Below are positions 10,638 through 20,507 of a stretch of DNA of 64,000 bases, piece by piece. The DNA comes from Straminergon stramineum (taxonomy: Eukaryota; Streptophyta; Bryopsida; Hypnales; Calliergonaceae). Each line of letters opens with the position of its first letter. The stretch's first letter is position 1. The DNA lies in contig OY987263.1 in NCBI GenBank assembly GCA_963920665.1, positions 44,365,218 through 44,429,217 of the forward strand, written 5' to 3'. The notes beneath the pieces are model-generated. The model ran no database searches. It was not told where the DNA came from and saw nothing but the letters and a program-made list of their open reading frames with translations. The translations under genes and the position numbers were made by a program.

Positions 10638-10669
10638 AGGGCTACGTAGTGCGACAGAGTTTGGAAGGC

Positions 10670-10858
10670 ATGGCTAGAAAGGGTACCAAAGTTGGTGAAG
10701 TTGAGCCTTCTAAACAGGGTCGACGAACACATAGTCAAGGTCCAGAGCATGGAGAAGCCTCAGAAACACAAGGTGAAAGGGTGCACTCTTCGGAGGAAGG
10801 AGTGAACCCCATAGCGAAGCAAGAAGGGCTAGCTATGAAACATAGTGGAGAACCTTGA
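10670..10858 (+). pseudogene. Displaced gag N-terminal leader fragment
   Basis: An ATG at 10670, 33 bases after the PBS, opens a hydrophilic 62-codon frame (MARKGTKVGEVEPSK...) ending at 10858. It is in a different frame from the main gag-pol sequence starting near 10845. The position suits the gag start codon. The frame change and the missing front half of the gag domain point to an internal deletion around 10840. Confidence 0.5.
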
Positions 10859-13800
10859 TTGGGCTAGTTTCAAGGAACTACTAAGTAACCGGTTCACACC
10901 GGAATACCAAGACCTTCGTGATGGAATGGCATTAGTGCGGTTGAAGCAAACCGGCATTTTGAGGGGGTATGTGCAAGAGTTCAACGCACAACTAAGCATA
11001 CTCCCAAAGTTGGATGAATTGGCGAAGAAGATCATTTTCTTCAATGGACTCCAAAGTTGGGCGGAACAAGCATTGTTTCGAATGCCAAGGTTGCCAGAAT
11101 CATGTGCTGAGCTATTGAAGCTTGCGGAAAGGATTGGGGACGATGAAGGCCCCAACAAGAGGGCCAAAGATGGGGCCTCAACACATGAATCTACCAAGGC
11201 ACATTCGAAGCACCAACTAAGGAAACGCGTTTGGCAAAAGCGGAAGCATGGGCAAGATGGAGGACAACCAAGTGGGAATAAAGGGGGTTCTACTAAAGGA
11301 AAAGTGGAAGGTGACAACAAGCCAAAGGGGGATGGAAGTCAAATGACTTGCTTCAATTGTGGTGAGAAGGGCCACATGGCAAAGGGTTGCACCAAACCGT
11401 GGGTGAGCACCCAAAGCATGCGCACTCACTTGACAAAACACTTGCTTCATGGGGGCTTTGTGGCTAAGGCAAGTAGAACTAAAATAAAACCAAGGTTGTT
11501 ATTTCTCCAAGGGACCATTGGCCAACTTGATGTTTCATTTTTGTTGGATACAGGGGCAACCCACTTGTTTATAAGTCCAAGGGCAGCGGAGGAGTTGGGC
11601 TTGCAAAAGACTAAGGCAAGCAAGCCCATCAATGTGAGGTTTGCTAAGGGTAAGCCTCACCAAACAAGCCACATTGTGACGGATGTGGAGGTGAAGTGTG
11701 GAGAATTTTCTTTTGTGGAAGACTTCACCGTATGTGACATGGATGGAGTGGACTTCATCCTAGGAAATACCTTTTTGGATACATATGAGGTAGACATACG
11801 GCGGCGACCAAAGGTGAAGGTCGTCGCTAATGCGGATGGAAGGGAAATAGAGTTGGAAATAACTAGGACTCCTTCGTTATTGGGGAGTCGGATCCTACTA
11901 GCTAGCATTGAGGACCTAGAGGAAAATATGTTTTTGATTGTGATGTGGGTGGACTCACATGGAGGGGTTAGCCATGGGGGTGCTAAGGGGAAGCAACCTC
12001 CAAAATGTGTTGGTGATGTAATCCGAAAGTTTGTGGATGTACTTACTCAAGAGTTGCCTGATGAGTTACCGCCTAAGAAAGAAGTGGATCACAAGATCGA
12101 GGTGGTGCCAGGGTCAGAGCCACCGTCCAAGGCTCCATATAGATTGAACCAAAGGGAGTTGGAGGAGTTGAAGAAACAACTCAAGGAGCTTTTGGCAAAG
12201 GGTTATATTTGCCAAAGTAAATCACCTTATGGAGCACCAGTCTTGTTTGTGGACAAGAAAGATGGGAAACTCCGCATGTGTGTGGATTACCGGGCTCTCA
12301 ATAAGGTGACCATTAAGAACAACTATCCTTTGCCTCGAATTGATGATCTCTTTGATCGGTTGGCGGGGGCTAAGTACTATAACCGCATTGACTTGAAATC
12401 GGGTTACTACCAAATTTGCATTGCGGAGGGTGACATTGAGAAAACGGCTTGTAGGACAAGATATGGGTCCTATGAGTTTTTGGTCATGCCATTTGGGTTG
12501 TGCAATGGACCTTCAACTTTTACCACACTCATAAATATGATATTTCATGAGGAGCTTGATGAGTTTGTCATTGTATACATTGATGACATTTTGGTGTTTT
12601 CCAAGACAGTGGAGGAGCATGCTAGGCATCTTGAGGTGGTGCTTCAAAAACTAAGGGATAACAAGTTGTATGCAAATGGGGAGAAAAGTGAGTTTGGTTT
12701 GATGGAAATGGAGTTCTTGGTACACATTATGATGGGGTCGGGAATCAAGCCGGACAACAAAAAGGTAGAGGCAATTCAAAAGTGGAAAAGGCCAATAACC
12801 CAAAAGGGGGTTAGATCCTTTCTTGGGTTGGCCAATTATTATAAAAGGTTCATTCGTGACTTTTCTAAAATTGCCAAGCCTATGTCCGACTTATTGAAGA
12901 AAAACCTTGCCATAGTGTGGACGGATGATTGTGAGAGATCATTTGAAGAACTCAAACAAAAGCTTTCTTCTCCACCAGTATTGAAGTTTCCCGAGTTTGA
13001 GAAACCTTTTGAGGTGCACACCGATGCAAGCGACTTTGCCATTGGGGGAGTGCTCATGCAAGATGGGCGGCCTATTGCGTTTGAGAGCAAAAAGCTTGAT
13101 GGAACTCAAACCAAGTGGCCAACGCATGAGAAGGAAATGTTTGCCGTGGTGCATTGTTTGAAGACATGGCAACATTACCTTGGTCTTCATAAGACCAAGG
13201 TATACACTGATAATGTATCTTTGAAGTACTTTGAGAACCAAGCTTGGGTGTCACCCAAGCAATTGCGGTGGTATGATACCTTGGCGCTTATGAATGTGGA
13301 GTTGATCCACAAGCCGGGGCGTAAGAATGTAGTACCGGATGCACTAAGTCGGAAGGAGGAGCATAGGCCAAGTAGCACCCAAATTTTGCACATGATGTAA
13401 GCAGGTGAAGGGGACTTGGCTAGGAAGATAAGGGAGGCATATATGAAGGACCCGGAAGCTCAAAAGTTTTTGAGTGACTTGCAAAGTGGTAAGAAAGTGA
13501 AAGGAATCCGGTTGCATGAAGGCTTGATCAAGTTCAAACAAACTAGGGTGTATATTCCAAGTGGCAAGTTGAGATTAACCATGTTGAAAGAGGAACATGA
13601 TAACCCCTTGGCCGGGCATAGGGGGGAGAAATCCACCATATGTTCAGTTAGCAAGAGGTTTTATTGGCCGGGGATGAAAGAAGACATTACCCATTATGTG
13701 AAGACTTGTATCATTTGCCAAGGCAATCATGCATCTTATCAAAAGCAAGCGGGATTGTTACGACCTTTGCCTATTCCAAGTGGGCCATGGGAATGTATTT

Positions 13801-14873
13801 CCATGGACTTCATCACAAGCCTTCCGATGTCACGAGGGTATGATGCGATCTTTGTGGTGGTAGATCACTTTAGCAAGTTGGCACTCATGGAGCCAACTCG
13901 GGGGACGGCGACCACATTGGAGACCGCGGTCTTGTTCCTCAACATGTGGTGGCGACATCACGGATTGCCAAGGGTGATTGTTTTGGATAGAGACCCTAAG
14001 TTTATAAGTGCATTTTGGAGGCACTTGTTTCGTAAGATGAAGACTAAACTTGCGTTTAGCACGGCGTTTCATCCTCAAACCGATGGACAAACGGAGAGGG
14101 TGAATGGGGTTCTCAATCAATACCTAAGGAATTACGTGAGTGCAGACCAAAGTGATTGGACGGAGTACTTGGTTTTGGCAGAGTTTAGTTACAACAAAGC
14201 TAAGCATGCGGCGACTGGGGAATCACCGTTCAAAGTGGCCTATGGAGTAGAGCCACTTATGCCTACCGACTTAGCCTTGAAGCAAGCACAAGTGGAGCTG
14301 TTGCCAAACCAAGATGCAGAGGACTTGATTGCCAAAAGAGAGCAAATGCTCAAAAAGACCAAGGTATGGTTAGCCAAAGCACAAAAGAGGTATATGGATA
14401 AAGTGAACAAAGGGCGACGCCATGTTGAGTATGAAGAGGGCAAAAAGGTTTGGTTGAATGTGAAGAACTTCACCTTACCGGAGGGCCTAACTCCCAAATT
14501 CATGGCAAAGTATGTGGGTCTGTTTGTCATTGAAAAGTGCTTGTTTGAGGATGTCTATAAGTTAACATTACTACCGAAGATCAAGGTGCTTCCAACTTTT
14601 CATGTTGCATTGCTCAAGCCATATTATGAAGATACCTTGAGGCCAGAGCACAAGCAAGTGTTGCGGCCTTCACCGGAATTGGTTGGTGACCACCTTAAGT
14701 ATGAGGTGGAAGGGATCTTGAAAAGTAGGAACACTAAGAGGAAAGGTAAAGAGTACTTGGTGAAATGGCAGGGGTATCATGAAAAGGAAGCAACTTGGGT
14801 AGAGGCCAAACATATGGTCAATGCCAAGGAGATAGTGGACTTATATGAAGCTCAAAGGCAAGGCAACAAATGA
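10845..14873 (+). pseudogene. Gag-pol of a chromodomain gypsy element, truncated gag, one internal stop
   Basis: One frame runs from about 10845 to the stop at 14871-14873, broken only by TAA at 13398-13400, probably CAA to TAA. Counting from 10845: the second half of the gag domain (residues 1-95), a CCHC knuckle [14 protein letters not shown] beginning at Cys169, a protease [10 protein letters not shown] with Asp235, RT with YIDD at 578-581, and an RNase H domain beginning HTDASDF. After the stop: an integrase HHCC finger (H..H then CIICQGN), the catalytic core MDF, LDRDPKF and TERVN giving the D,D,E triad, and a GPY/F-like region. It ends in a chromodomain (YEVEGILKSR...KEYLVKWQGY...TWVEA) near 14697-14860, which in this clade directs integration toward marked chromatin. 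There is no ATG at the frame start; the front of gag is deleted. Confidence 0.88.
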
Positions 14874-14910
14874 GGACGGATGTGTTGATGAAGACATCAA
14901 CCTTTGTTGG

Positions 14911-14922
14911 TGGGGGTGAAAT
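14911..14922 (+). other. Polypurine-tract candidate
   Basis: GGTGGGGGTGAA lies about 35 bases before the 3' LTR. Plant gypsy PPTs normally abut the LTR. Here the intervening bases contain a small dyad, CTTGTG...CACAAG, so this may be the true PPT displaced by a small insertion. Confidence 0.4.
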
Positions 14923-14955
14923 ACCACACTTGTGAGTCTTGTATGACACACAAGA

Positions 14956-16065
14956 TGTCGCGCCCTTTAGTGACACTCACCACCTTAAGTTCCCTTCCAA
15001 TGCTTCTCAAGCACTTGATACTTTAGTGGCACCAAGGGTCACGCTCTTCTAACATTGCACATGCCACGCTTATCCAATGTTAGTCCCCAATTCCAACTCT
15101 TTGTGCTAAGTCCCAGTCACCGGTACTACTAGCACACACACACACATCCATCATGACACCGAGGCATGTTACTTGGTAACATGGGGCGGAACTTCCATCT
15201 TATTGTGCAAGGACCCATGGTGGCACTACTCACCATGGTCCTAACCGCCCTTGAGTGTAACCCCAACTCCATACTAGGTTCCTTGTATATTTGCTACTTT
15301 CCACTTCATCACTAATCGGGACTCACCATTCAGAACACCTCACATAGCCTAGCAAGGAGTGGGACTCCACCCAACTGGTGCCACGGGACACACCCAAGTG
15401 TCTCATGGTGCCTTGGAGTGGTGGTGACCCTACACCACCAACCTTGAGTCACCGGGACTCAACAAGGCTCTAAGAGGGAGGGAGGAGGGAGACCAACCCC
15501 TCCTATAGTACTTTCTGTGGGATTCAGTAGACCCCCCCCCCTGTATGTCAAGGGGGACTCCCAAACATCCTTTGGTTTTGGAAGACCACCCCGTTTTTCC
15601 CGATTCGTGTTAGTTTGGGACTCCCGAATTTCCACCCAGCATAACTTTGCGGTCTGGGATCCAAATCGCACATGCGACCCCATTTTCGACATTTAAGCGA
15701 CGCGTAGATGCCGATGGACTACTCACTTGCTCTATTCGGACAAGTACTCGCAAAGTTATCGCCCTCCAAAGATTCGGGACACTCCCGGCGCGACCGGGAC
15801 ACCCCCAACTTTGAACACCCATAATTTTTGACTCGCAAGTCCAAATCACGCGTTCTTTGGACGGCTAGAAGCGTCTTCTCAAGACCTTTCCAAGCATGTA
15901 TCACACGCCCCCAAATTCGTCCGGATCAGAGTGCAAACACGCTCTGATTGCTCGGGACTCCTAGTCCCCCTCACCTCATCTCTTGCAAGGCTTGGGGAGT
16001 CACCCCCAATGTCCCCCTTGCTCACCAAGGTGGCACGGGCATGCCTTGTGATGAGGGTCATGACA
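14956..16065 (+). repeat. 3' LTR (1110 bp) of the gypsy element
   Basis: It starts TGTCGCGCCCTTTAGTGACA and ends GGGTCATGACA. The first 90 bases can fold into a hairpin. It aligns along its length with the solo LTR at 57224-58346, for example the shared regions around 15620-15860 and 57870-58110, and with the older copy at 59917-61231. A CA microsatellite lies near 15132. A frame opening at 15931 inside the LTR continues into the kinase C-lobe. Confidence 0.88.
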
Positions 16066-16070
16066 GAGCT
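16066..16070. repeat. Right target-site duplication GAGCT
   Basis: GAGCT is identical to 10528-10532 and abuts the terminal CA of the 3' LTR. It is 5 bp, the usual length for gypsy elements. Confidence 0.85.
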
Positions 16071-16629
16071 TGCTTGGGCATTGGTGCATATTATGAATGC
16101 GGTACATGTGTCTAGACATCTACACAATGATATTTCTCCAAACAACATCATGTTTCATTTTCCTGATGATGAATCACGTGTCTACATTGGAATTTGCGAT
16201 TGGGGCATGACTATTGTAGCTACCGAACCAATAAAATCCTTGTATACATTTACATTTGCAAGTGACATGAACGAAGCTTTAACAATGAGGTGGTGGGTGG
16301 ATCCAAGCATTGCATATTTGCATAGAAGAGATGTAAATGTGGAAATCATTCCACATTTATCACGTGCATTGGAGGAATATGCGATTGGTAAAATAGCTCA
16401 AAGGATCAATAAACAATGCATGTCAAAAAACTACAACAAATTGCAACGGGAAACAAATGCAATGGCCATATTTAGCCACCACCAATTGGGAATTGTGTTT
16501 CACCAATACTTGGACCGGCTTTGTCAAAGAGGTGATGGTTATCGGGGTGGTTTGGCCCACATCATCAATCAGTTCACTAGCCAATTCAATTGGCCTATGC
16601 CGGATGAACACTTCCGACATTCATATTAG
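16066..16629 (+). pseudogene. Kinase-like gene, 3' part (C-lobe)
   Basis: This continues the 9610 gene in frame directly after the element's CA, starting with the duplicated GAGCT. It carries a catalytic loop HNDISPNNIM (H326, N327, D328, N333 in pre-insertion numbering), matching HxDxxxxN. DWGM stands in place of DFG (D351), and RWWVDPSIAYLH lies where an APE-type segment is expected. It ends at TAG 16627-16629. Metal- and phosphate-handling Asp and Asn are kept, so the ancestor may have been catalytic, but the lobes are now separated by 5.5 kb. A frame starting at 15931 in the LTR reads through it, so LTR-driven expression of the C-lobe alone is conceivable. Confidence 0.65.
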
Positions 16630-17074
16630 TAATATAGTACAAGAGTGTACTATATAGAGTTCTATAAATATTTAATAAATGTAGAACTTTGGATTTATGC
16701 ATGTAGATTGCTTAGTATATATGCACCCCTAGAGTATGTCAATATATGTGAAATTGGACATACATTTTGAATTTTTCCATGTATTTGAATTGTTTTTGAA
16801 TGAGTATCAATTTTTGACAAATCAAAAAGATCTCTTGTTTGAGTGCAAAGTGCAATATTTCTTCTTGAATGTAGATGGTTATTTAGTTGACAAGCTTGTA
16901 TGACAAATTGCATGATGTATGATGTGTGGGTGCAAAAGTTTTTGAGCCCATTCTATTTCATTTGGAATAAGTCTTGGAAGAAGACCATTTCATTTATGAT
17001 ATGGAATTACTTGGACCTTCTTAGAAGTTGTGTTCCAACAATTCCATTGATATTTGAATTATGGTGACGACCCG
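16630..17074. other. AT-rich 3' flank of the kinase-like gene
   Basis: No open frame of note. AT-rich sequence separates the kinase stop from the TTAA-flanked element that starts at 17079. Confidence 0.4.
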
Positions 17075-17078
17075 TTAA

Positions 17079-18001
17079 CCCCTAAAGGACCAAGGCCATT
17101 TTTTTGTCAAAAACCACTCAAAACTGCCATTTTTGCTGCGTTCACCTATAAAATCCCCAAAAAATAGTTAAAAAAAAATCTAACCGTTGGATCTTGTACT
17201 TTATGTGTCTCAAAACATGCGGTAAAAATTTCATGAATTTTGACCGCACAAATTGAGAGATATAGCATTCAAAGTTGGAAAAAGAAGTTTTTTTGAACAC
17301 TGGCCTGCAATTTCAGATGACTGTGACCACCTTTTGTTGAAATTTTTTGCACTATGGACTGTGAATTTAAAATTTTCTGTGTTGAAGAATTGAGTTGATG
17401 TTCTAGGAAAAAAATTTCTAAAGAAAAACTCTTGATTTTCATTCTCTAAAAAATTGTTAAGTAGAAGTAGGTCCAAGATTACATGAAAAACTAAATCATT
17501 AATAGCTCTAAGATGGGATTGAAACTCAATAATCCCAATGGTGAGATTGTTTTAGCAAACAAATTTAACTTTGTCAAACAATTTTTTTTGAAAAATTGTG
17601 AAAATTGCATTCAGAAGTGAATCCTATAAGTTATTTTTTCAAGAAGATGCTCATATTGCCCAAAAAACAATATTGTTCATAACTTTCACATTACTAATCC
17701 AAATGGAATGAATCAAAGCTTCACATGTAGACAAAAATATAATCTATAAGAAAAAAGAAATTTTAAATTAGATTTCAATTTTTTGTGGATTTATTTTTCT
17801 ACCTAGTGACATGAAAATTATGTTTAAGATGGCATAACTTTTGCTCCCGGGCACCGATTGAAATAAAAATTATATTCCCACAAAGCTAATCAGTTTTTCT
17901 ATCTTATGAGAAAGTTTCAAAAAGTTTGACTAAAAATTGAAGTCATAGGAACCTGCCCGAAATCCATTTTGTCCCCCGAGGGAACAATGGTCCTTTAGGG
18001 G
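17079..18001. mobile_element. TTAA-flanked non-autonomous element (923 bp), piggyBac-like signature
   Basis: The element begins CCCCTAAAGGACCA and ends TGGTCCTTTAGGGG, a perfect 14-bp terminal inverted repeat. It is flanked by TTAA at 17075-17078 and 18002-18005. TTAA duplication with C-run termini is the mark of piggyBac-type transposition. The interior is AT-rich without a coding frame, so it must have been mobilised in trans. Related copies: 21936-22853, about 31039-32049, 42237-43078, 63328-63550, and decayed ones near 5028, 8325 and 49190. Confidence 0.6.
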
Positions 18002-18005
18002 TTAA

Positions 18006-18562
18006 AGCAATTGTGGTTTTATTGTTTTAGTGTGTATACTTATAATGAATCAACTATGAAGAGACGTAATTAGTAAATTCATCACAAATGAGAGTGATTC
18101 CATTTTAGTGTTTTTTCAAAAAGGTTTAGGACTTTACGGCACTTGGATTTTTAGAAGCCTTTGGGTTTCCAATTTAGACCCTCAATTTTTTTTTCATTGC
18201 ATTGTTTTCATAAAATGAACAAAGGAAAATAGGAAATTAAGCTCTAAATGAATGGGTTACAAAATGTATGTGTGTCCAATATTTTTCTAAACCCGAAACC
18301 GTAATTAATTTGTTATTTTGAGTACTGGTTCTTTGAATATTTATTAAAAAAATCCTTTGAAATTCTATTGCAGCACTCAGAAATGAATTACGAAAATAAA
18401 TGAATTTTCTCTTTATAAATTTGTAAAGTGCAATGTTCTTTTTGTTCATTGCTAAGGACTCTTAGAAATGAGCATGAATTGTACCAAATTTCAAAAATAA
18501 AATCGCATTAGAAATTCTCTTAGAATAAAAAATGAAAGATAGAGACTAAATTCGGGGAGTCT
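18006..18562. other. AT-rich spacer
   Basis: Nothing coding is visible. Low-complexity A/T runs lie between the TTAA element and the orphan GC island. Confidence 0.4.
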
Positions 18563-18835
18563 TAAGCGATCGGACGGGTTGGCGGATGGGCTCCAAAGAC
18601 CGCAGATGGGGTTGCGGATGGGCCGACGAATTGGCGGACGAGCTGTAGAATCCGCGGACGGGGTCGCGGATGGGGTTGCAGTTTGGGTCGAGGACAGGCG
18701 GACGGGATGGCGAACGGGCCGTAGAAACTACGGACGGCGGTGCGGATGGGGTCGCGGACGAGAAATTACCCCAGGGTAAAAACCCAATTTTGCGAATGTC
18801 ACAGGACGTCCGGGGGGGTCGCGGACGCGGATGCT
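18563..18835. repeat. Orphan GC-rich GCGGATGGG/GCGGACGG island
   Basis: It is built from repeated GCGGATGGG, GGCGGACG and GTCGCGGACG motifs. It is the same class as the islands in front of the genes at 1960, 6816 and 9610, but no conserved frame follows; the next feature is the inverted-repeat element at 18994. Confidence 0.55.
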
Positions 18836-18993
18836 GGTAGCTGCGTCAAGACGCCCTGTCAACCCTACTCTAGAGCTTCAAAAAGAAGTCCATAAAATAT
18901 ACTTATTACAACAAATAAATCATTAATCCCCTATTTTTGCCCAACCTCTAAGTTGAATGCAATCATAAAAGTCATATATGTGGGCAATTCCAA

Positions 18994-20500
18994 TGGGAGA
19001 CGTTAATCACTCCCCCTCGAGCAAAAGGGGGGGGGGGGGGGCTGTCAGTGGGGCAAGCCTGCTTGCGTGGCTGGTTCCCTCGTTGGCCCTTCTCAAATCT
19101 CGTTGTTGGTTCTTATCACTCCCCGCCTCCTCACCTCCCCGCCCTCAACCTCTCTCATCGCCCAAGGGGACAAAAAGTGTCCTCACATTGTCCAACAGTC
19201 ACATTCAAAGTGTTGTTACTTTTGCATCCGATGTCCAAATTCAATAAAAACTTGTTGGAAAAGTGGCGCATACTAGTCTAGTTTCATTGGTAAAATTTTC
19301 AGATCAATCCAAGATGTACTGAGTTTTTGAGAGCCCTTTGAAGTTCATAGGTTCAATTTGAGTTCAACACATTACATTCTAATGGCTACAACTTTGGGGG
19401 CTTGTAACTTTTTCATAGAATGTTTATTTTCAATAAAATTTGTTGGTTTTTGTTCCTCTTAAGGTCTAGTTATTGTGGTAAATTTTTCATGTCAATACAA
19501 GTTGTTTTGAATGTTTGGGAGCAATTCAAAGTTCAAAATGAAGACATTTTTGCATTACAATGAACTTCCGTGGCTTATTGTATCAAAATTCAATTAATCC
19601 CTAAAAGACCAATTAGAGTCTAGTTTGGGCTTTTCGAAAACTCAAGCAACTTCAATTGACTTTAAAAAAATTTGAATTTTTTTCATTAAGTTAGTTTTTC
19701 AAACACCCAATTAAACTCCTTCAACAATTAAAAAAAAAATGTACATCCTATAACTTGTGAACTGGTAACATCCTATAACATCTATTGGTGAGAATGTTCT
19801 AGTAAACAATTGATAGCTTTCCTTTTCATTTCAATTTTCAAATTTTCAAAATATAGAGAAAAAGATGATTTTTTTTAATGTTTTTTCTGCCTTCATTATT
19901 CGCAAAATAGAACTCCTCATGAGCTACGGAAGTTCATTGTAATGCAAAAATGTCTTCATTTTGAACTTTGAATTGCTCCCAAACATTCAAAACAACTTGT
20001 ATTGACATGAAAAATTTACCACAATAACTAGACCTTAAGAGGAACAAAAACCAACAAATTTTATTGAAAATAAACATTCTATGAAAAAGTTACAAGCCCC
20101 CAAAGTTGTAGCCATTAGAATGTAATGTGTTGAACTCAAATTGAACCTATGAACTTCAAAGGGCTCTCAAAAACTCAGTACATCTTGGATTGATCTGAAA
20201 ATTTTACCAATGAAACTAGACTAGTATGCGCCACTTTTCCAACAAGTTTTTATTGAATTTGGACATCGGATGCAAAAGTAACAACACTTTGAATGTGACT
20301 GTTGGACAATGTGAGGACACTTTTTGTCCCCTTGGGCGATGAGAGAGGTTGAGGGCGGGGAGGTGAGGAGGCGGGGAGTGATAAGAACCAACAACGAGAT
20401 TTGAGAAGGGCCAACGAGGGAACCAGCCACGCAAGCAGGCTTGCCCCACTGACAGCCCCCCCCCCCCTTTTGCTCGAGGGGGAGTGATTAACGTCTCCCA
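18994..20500. mobile_element. Near-perfect long inverted-repeat (foldback) element
   Basis: The left arm is 18994-19575 (582 bp) and the right arm 19922-20500 (579 bp). The arms appear almost identical, the difference in length being a G-run of 15 (19027-19041) against a C-run of 12 (20456-20467). The spacer is about 346 bp. The ends read TGGGAGACG and CGTCTCCCA and are flanked by ATTCCAA at 18987-18993 and 20501-20507, a 7-bp target duplication. The inner part of each arm resembles the repeats at about 31045-31560 and 42620-43060. The spacer contains TTAATCCCTAAAAGACCA, like the end of the TTAA family. No protein is encoded. A transcript would fold into a long double-stranded RNA. Confidence 0.8.
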
Positions 20501-20507
20501 ATTCCAA

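Larger units (their letters stand above)
10533..16065 (+). mobile_element. Chromodomain Ty3/gypsy LTR retrotransposon inserted in the kinase-like gene
   Basis: A 5533-bp insertion begins with TGTCGCG and ends with ATGACA, flanked by GAGCT duplications. Order: a 91-bp palindromic left end, initiator-Met PBS, truncated gag, CCHC knuckle, protease, reverse transcriptase, RNase H, integrase, chromodomain, and a 1110-bp 3' LTR (14956-16065). Capsid-like gag, protease, RT-RH, integrase, then a C-terminal chromodomain is the arrangement of plant chromoviruses. The element is defective: gag has lost its N-terminal part and changed frame, pol has a TAA at 13398-13400, and the 5' LTR is missing except for the palindrome. 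Its LTR boundaries are confirmed independently by the solo LTR at 57224-58346. Confidence 0.9.
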
